Shown here piece by piece: positions 10,739 to 13,778 of a stretch of 13,778 nucleotides of DNA. Every line of letters starts with the position of its first letter. Position 1 is the first letter of the stretch. The stretch covers positions 1 to 13,778 of the forward strand of contig JALHDI010000079.1 in assembly GCA_022839045.1 (NCBI GenBank), in the 5' to 3' direction. The notes below the pieces were generated by a model. It was not told the origin of the DNA, did no database searches, and saw only the letters and a list, made by a program, of their open reading frames with translations. This stretch comes from Sporomusaceae bacterium (GTDB taxonomy: Bacteria; Bacillota_C; Negativicutes; Sporomusales_B; UBA7701). Position numbers and translations under genes: made by a program.

Positions 10739-11503
10739 TCACGGCGCCAGCTCGCCCTTCGCGGTGAACTTTACCGCCGTCCCGGCGGGGTAAATCTTCA
10801 CATACTGGCCCTCGGCCTTCAGCTTGGCCTCCGCCGCCAGCGTCCCGGCCGTCACCAGCCCGTCGTCCGTGAAGCTGATCGCCGTCCCCTTCTTGAACTT
10901 CAGGAACCCCGCGCCGCTGTTCACGGCCAGGATCTCCCGCCAGCCGGTCGGCCTCAGCCACGTATCCGCGTGCAGCGTGCCCGCCGCCACCACCCCGTTC
11001 GCGTGGAACGACAGCGCCGTTTCGGCCTTATAGCCAACAAAGCCCTCCTTGTCGTCCACCAGCCTGATATAAGCCGTCTTGTCCAGCGTGCCGGCAGAAA
11101 CCTCGCCGCGGGCGTTGAAGGTCACCTGCTGCCCGCCCTTGAAATACAGGAACTTTTCCCCCGGCACCGCGTAATTGTACGAGCCGCCGCCGTAGCTGAA
11201 GCCGCCGCCCGACGACGACGACGTCACCGGCGCGTAGCCGCTTTCCAGCGTATAATCGAACATCACCCGCTGCCAGCCGGCCGGGTGGAGGCGGGTATCC
11301 TTCGCCAGCACGCCGCTCGCCACCTCGCCGAACTCGTTCGTCACCACCTGGGTATCCTTCTTGAACTTGACCGTCCCGGCCGCCCAGTTCACCGGATGCA
11401 GCTCGGTATCCTCCGTCAGGGTCGTCGTCGCGGCCTCGACCCGCACACACAGGAAAAGCAGCAGCACCGCAACCGACAACATCGCGAATTTCGACCTCGA
11501 CAT
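10739..11503 (-). CDS. Secreted protein of about 30-residue FxxGT...GEVxxGTL repeats
   Basis: The product is 254 residues. Residues 1-24 form a signal peptide (hydrophobic VAVLLLFLCV, ending VEA). At least four repeat units follow: VKFKKDTQVVTNEFGEVASG (from 45), LYFKGGQQVTFNARGEVSAG (from 119), VGYKAETALSFHANGVVAAG (from 156), LKFKKGTAISFTDDGLVTAG (from 201), with a partial unit from 236. Units are often followed by T-x-L-x-P-x-GW. A Ser/Gly/Tyr-rich loop (95-111) separates the first and second units. The pattern suggests a short beta-strand repeat like MORN, exported to the cell surface. I know no function. Start ATG 11501-11503 follows GGAGGGG; an upstream ATG at 11521 precedes that site. 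A paralog with a premature stop lies at 1892-2653. Confidence 0.75.
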   Translation of the reverse strand: MSRSKFAMLSVAVLLLFLCVRVEAATTTLTEDTELHPVNWAAGTVKFKKDTQVVTNEFGEVASGVLAKDTRLHPAGWQRVMFDYTLESGYAPVTSSSSGGGFSYGGGSYNYAVPGEKFLYFKGGQQVTFNARGEVSAGTLDKTAYIRLVDDKEGFVGYKAETALSFHANGVVAAGTLHADTWLRPTGWREILAVNSGAGFLKFKKGTAISFTDDGLVTAGTLAAEAKLKAEGQYVKIYPAGTAVKFTAKGELAP

Positions 11504-11811
11504 CCTATCCCCTCCGCGCAAACTTATTTACTGGTACTTCTGCCCCCGGGCACGAAATCCTGCCAAGCCAAACCCGGGCGCGAAAAAAGCGCCCCCTCGG
11601 GAATCGTCCCGGGGAATGTCGGTCTCCATCCTCCAATCCTGTCTCCGGACTTCACAACCAATCCACGAACCCACTGCTGTCGGTCATCACAATAATTATT
11701 GTAAATACATAAGCATATCCCTTAAAATCGTGGCCAAGGCAGGAAATTACTGCCATCGGGACGAATTTCTCTCCTAAACACCGTACGGATAGGATAGGGG
11801 AGGGGAGTAAC
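11504..11811. other. Divergent intergenic region with AT palindrome
   Basis: No gene is seen. It holds a GCGC hairpin (near 11580-11602), and the perfect 14-bp palindrome ACAATAATTATTGT at 11689-11702, about 110 bases before the VOC gene. The palindrome could be an operator. The G-rich run GGGGAGGGGAG (11797-11807) serves as the ribosome binding site of that gene. Confidence 0.5.
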
Positions 11812-12276
11812 ATGACGGACGGCATCAAATACGTCCACACCAACCTCATCGCCCGTGACTGGCGGCGGCTGGCCCGCTTCTACTGCGACGTCTTCGGCTG
11901 CCGGCCGGTCGACCCCGAGCGCGACCTCCACGGCGAATGGATCGACAAAATCACCGCGCTCACCGGCGCCAGGATCAGGGGCATCCACCTCCGCCTGCCG
12001 GGCTGCGACGACCACGGCCCCACCCTGGAAATATTCTCCTACGAGCCCGCCAACCCCGCCGCCGCCCCGCCGGCCATCAACCGCCAGGGCCTCGGGCATA
12101 TCGCTTTCCACGTCGCCTCGGTCGAAGAAACCCTGCAAAAGCTGCTCGCCAACGACGGCACCCGCCTCGGTGAACTGGTCGTCCGCGACTACGGCGCCCC
12201 CGGCGTCCTCACGGCCGTCTACGCCCGCGATCCCGAGGGCAACATCATCGAAATCCAGAACTGGCGCAAATCGTAA
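11812..12276 (+). CDS. VOC-family (glyoxalase/dioxygenase-like) protein
   Basis: The product is 154 residues with the paired beta-alpha-beta-beta-beta units of the vicinal oxygen chelate fold. VHTNLIARDWRRLARFYCDV (8-27) starts the first unit and LEIFSYEP (72-79) ends it; GHIAFHVASVEE (95-106) starts the second and DPEGNIIEIQNW (140-151) ends it. His9, Glu73, His96 and Glu147 are the expected metal ligands, and all four are present, so it can be metal dependent. VOC members include glyoxalases, epimerases and fosfomycin-resistance enzymes; the substrate is not determined by this sequence. The ATG at 11812 follows AGGGGAGGGGAG. The downstream LysE gene has its own promoter. Confidence 0.85.
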   Translation: MTDGIKYVHTNLIARDWRRLARFYCDVFGCRPVDPERDLHGEWIDKITALTGARIRGIHLRLPGCDDHGPTLEIFSYEPANPAAAPPAINRQGLGHIAFHVASVEETLQKLLANDGTRLGELVVRDYGAPGVLTAVYARDPEGNIIEIQNWRKS

Positions 12277-12297
12277 CCAGCCGTTACGGCTCCCCGG

Positions 12298-12325
12298 TTG
12301 ACGCCCCCCGCGGATCAGCTATACT
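12298..12325 (+). promoter_or_regulatory. Housekeeping-type promoter of the LysE gene
   Basis: TTGACG (12298-12303) and TATACT (12320-12325) are separated by 16 bases, a good sigma-A match. It lies between the VOC stop and the LysE start and would give a leader of about 30 bases. Confidence 0.7.
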
Positions 12326-12363
12326 GAAACCATAAACAAAACTACTCTGGAAGGTGAACCCCT

Positions 12364-12999
12364 ATGGAAACACTGTTCGTACTCGCCGGCATCCTCTTCG
12401 CCGTCACCCTCGGCGCCATGAGCCCCGGCCCCAGCTTCCTGTTCGTCGCCCGCACATCCATGGCCGCCTCCCGCCGCAGCGGCCTCGCCGCCGCCGCCGG
12501 CATGGGCGTCGGCGGCTTCGCCTACGCCGTCCTCGCCCTCCTCGGCCTCAAAGCCGTCTTCGCCAGCTTCCCCTGGCTCTACAGCCTCGTCAAGCTGGGC
12601 GGCGGCGCCTACCTCGTCTACATCGCCGTCCAGATGTGGCGCGGCGCCGGCCAGCCTCTCGCCGTCCTGGCGGCCGACGCCGCCGGGCAGGGCACCTGGC
12701 GGCGAGCCTTCGCCACGGCCGCCGCCATCCAGATCGGCAACCCCAAAACCGCCGTCTTCTACGGCAGCATCTTCACCGCCCTGCTGCCCCAGAACCCCGG
12801 CTTCCCGTTCATCGCTCTCCTGGCGGTGGCCGTATTCGCCATCGAAATCGGCTGGTACAGCATCGTCGCCCTCCTCCTCTCCGCGGACGGGCCGCGGTCG
12901 GCCTACGCGCGCGCCAAAGCCGCCATCGACCGCACCGCCGGCGCCGTCATGGGGCTGCTGGGGGTTAAGCTCATCACCACCGCCGACACCGCCGTCTAA
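12364..12999 (+). CDS. LysE/RhtB-family amino acid exporter
   Basis: The product is 211 residues with about six membrane segments. MSPGPSFLFVARTSM (19-33) is the family signature at the end of helix 1, and GNPKTAVFYGSIF (about 134-146) is the conserved segment before helix 4. LysE/RhtB proteins export amino acids or related small molecules across the cytoplasmic membrane; the exact cargo cannot be read from the sequence. The ATG at 12364 follows GGAAGGTG. Third codon positions are strongly C-biased. It has its own promoter and is followed 15 bases after the stop by the dispersed repeat. Confidence 0.9.
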   Translation: METLFVLAGILFAVTLGAMSPGPSFLFVARTSMAASRRSGLAAAAGMGVGGFAYAVLALLGLKAVFASFPWLYSLVKLGGGAYLVYIAVQMWRGAGQPLAVLAADAAGQGTWRRAFATAAAIQIGNPKTAVFYGSIFTALLPQNPGFPFIALLAVAVFAIEIGWYSIVALLLSADGPRSAYARAKAAIDRTAGAVMGLLGVKLITTADTAV

Positions 13000-13013
13000 C
13001 TCAACCCGGTTGC

Positions 13014-13181
13014 CGATAAAGCCCTATCTGCGGCGTTGCTCCTCAAAGCGCTTGCTAGCGTACGTACCGTGTACGCTTACGATGCTGTTAAACCGTGCCT
13101 GTGCAAACAGCACCCCCTTAACTAGCCTCGGAGGAAACGGTGCCGCGCTTTTCTGGTGCGCCTTGCATCTAGGGCTTTCTA
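13014..13181 (+). repeat. Dispersed intergenic repeat, copy 2 (with about 65 extra bases)
   Basis: This copy shares its head (13014-13043), core with GCGTAC...GTACGC (13058-13076) and tail GTGCGCCTTGCATCT (13156-13170) with copy 1 at 814-920, in the same orientation. Between core and tail it carries about 65 more bases (roughly 13087-13152) that copy 1 lacks. It starts 15 bases after the LysE stop. Confidence 0.8.
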
Positions 13182-13202
13182 GGCAACCTTGTATTAACGT
13201 CA

Positions 13203-13232
13203 CCCCGTGCAGCTCTGCTACGCGGGGCTTTT
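13203..13232 (+). terminator. Probable terminator
   Basis: CCCCG (13203-13207) pairs with CGGGG (13223-13227), with an inner GCA and TGC pair, followed by CTTTT. It may end LysE transcription after the dispersed repeat. Confidence 0.6.
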
Positions 13233-13314
13233 AGTGTTTCACCAAATCCCTCTTGCTAAAGGCAGGCGCCGGCCGCATCTTCACCAACCTACACAAAAAA
13301 TCATCATAACCGGC

Positions 13315-13395
13315 AGGAATTTCCTAAGAAGCGAAGAAATTGTATGTTGTATACATTATACAGTATCCCAATTGCGGCGCTAAGGAAAATTTCCT
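13315..13395 (+). promoter_or_regulatory. Symmetric site cluster upstream of the glutamate dehydrogenase gene
   Basis: AGGAATTTCCT (13315-13325) and AGGAAAATTTCCT (13383-13395) are each palindromic. Midway lies TGTATACATTATACA (13348-13362), a perfect 6-bp-arm inverted repeat of a kind bound by GntR-like and similar dimeric repressors. The cluster ends about 70 bases before the start codon. The bound proteins are unknown. Confidence 0.5.
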
Positions 13396-13466
13396 GCGGA
13401 GGCAATAACTAGTAACAGGCCAGCAGAAGAAAAACACCAGCAATAATACCCTAGGAGGTAAAAAAC

Positions 13467-13778
13467 ATGGCCGGCCAATACAACCCCTACCAAAACATGC
13501 TCGACGTTCTGGACGAAGCCGCCCGGAAGCTGGGACTCGCCATGAGCGACTACGTCACCCTGCGCACCCCCGAACGCGAACTCATCGTCTCCGTGCCTGT
13601 CGTCATGGACGACGGGCACACCGAAGTCTTCGAAGGCTACCGCGTCCAGCACAGCAGCACCCGCGGCCCCTGCAAGGGAGGGATACGCTTCCACCCCTCG
13701 GCCGACCTCGACGAAGTCAAAGCCCTCGCCGCCTGGATGACCTGGAAATGCGCGGTCGTCAACATCCCCTACGGCGGC
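13467..13778 (+). CDS. Glu/Leu/Phe/Val dehydrogenase, probably glutamate dehydrogenase, N-terminal part
   Basis: The first 104 residues are present and the gene runs off the window. [19 protein letters not shown] (32-50), [20 protein letters not shown] (55-74) and [20 protein letters not shown] (75-94) are the N-terminal substrate-binding motifs of the family. Lys70 and Lys94 match the glutamate-binding lysines, and the catalytic lysine in the usual GGAKGG would fall just beyond the end. The enzyme interconverts glutamate and 2-oxoglutarate with NAD(P). Similarity is strongest to NAD-type GDH of Bacillota (e.g. GdhA/RocG group), but leucine or phenylalanine dehydrogenase cannot be excluded. 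AGGAGG lies eight bases before the ATG. Confidence 0.9.
   Translation, partial: MAGQYNPYQNMLDVLDEAARKLGLAMSDYVTLRTPERELIVSVPVVMDDGHTEVFEGYRVQHSSTRGPCKGGIRFHPSADLDEVKALAAWMTWKCAVVNIPYGG

Larger units (their letters stand above)
13000..13466. other. Long intergenic region before the glutamate dehydrogenase gene
   Basis: No gene is seen. It contains dispersed repeat copy 2, a terminator-like hairpin at 13203-13232 and a cluster of dyad-symmetric sites at 13315-13395. A short open frame crossing the repeat (13010-13234) is not conserved in copy 1 and is rejected. Confidence 0.6.

Noticed and set aside
11797..11807. Seventh G-rich polar element before the VOC gene
   Set aside because: GGGGAGGGGAG matches only part of the 14-mer and is placed exactly as a ribosome binding site, so it was not counted.

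Overview
The window appears to be two unrelated pieces of DNA joined near position 575-600. Positions 1 to about 572 read like a Pseudomonas chromosome: the start of a MoxR-type ATPase gene, and a divergent, damaged GFA-family gene. From about 581 onward the genes look like those of a spore-forming Bacillota, possibly a Sporomusa-like Negativicute: a CotF-like spore coat protein, a DUF3887 lipoprotein, a second-type RsgA GTPase, an oxygen-independent ribonucleotide reductase activase fragment, and purine-rich ribosome binding sites throughout. The genus is inference. An 11-bp inverted repeat sits on the join, so a chimeric amplification or assembly artefact is the first explanation to test.

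Layout: 581-784 holds only the C-terminal part of an NrdG-type protein, followed by a dispersed repeat (814-920). Positions 1040-4270 form an AT-richer accessory stretch: a mini GIY-YIG protein, a four-helix membrane protein, a secreted repeat protein interrupted by one in-frame stop codon, a divergent pair made of a 48-residue protein and a ribbon-helix-helix regulator sharing an operator-rich intergenic region, and a cysteine-rich DUF3795 protein. Positions 4386-5758 look like one operon: membrane protein, lipoprotein, a 41-codon ORF and a FabZ-like dehydratase. Then come single-gene units: DoxX, RsgA (with a structured leader) and an 87-residue unknown, followed by PhzF. A minus-strand group follows (secreted repeat protein, EamA half-transporter, CotF-like coat protein), then plus-strand VOC and LysE genes. 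A second copy of the dispersed repeat (13014-13181) precedes a glutamate dehydrogenase gene that runs off the window.

The least expected signals are between or inside the genes. A G-rich 14-mer, GGGYAGGGGAGAGG, occurs six times, always intergenic and always on the plus strand. Two paralogous secreted proteins are built from about 30-40-residue units with the core F-x-x-G-T-x-V-x-F-x-x-x-G-E-V-x-x-G-T-L; one carries a TAA exactly where the paralog has lysine, and its reading frame continues to the same total length. The ribbon-helix-helix gene faces its small partner across four CACTAT half-sites spaced by helical turns plus a 17-bp palindrome. No CRISPR array, tRNA, rRNA or complete insertion sequence was seen.
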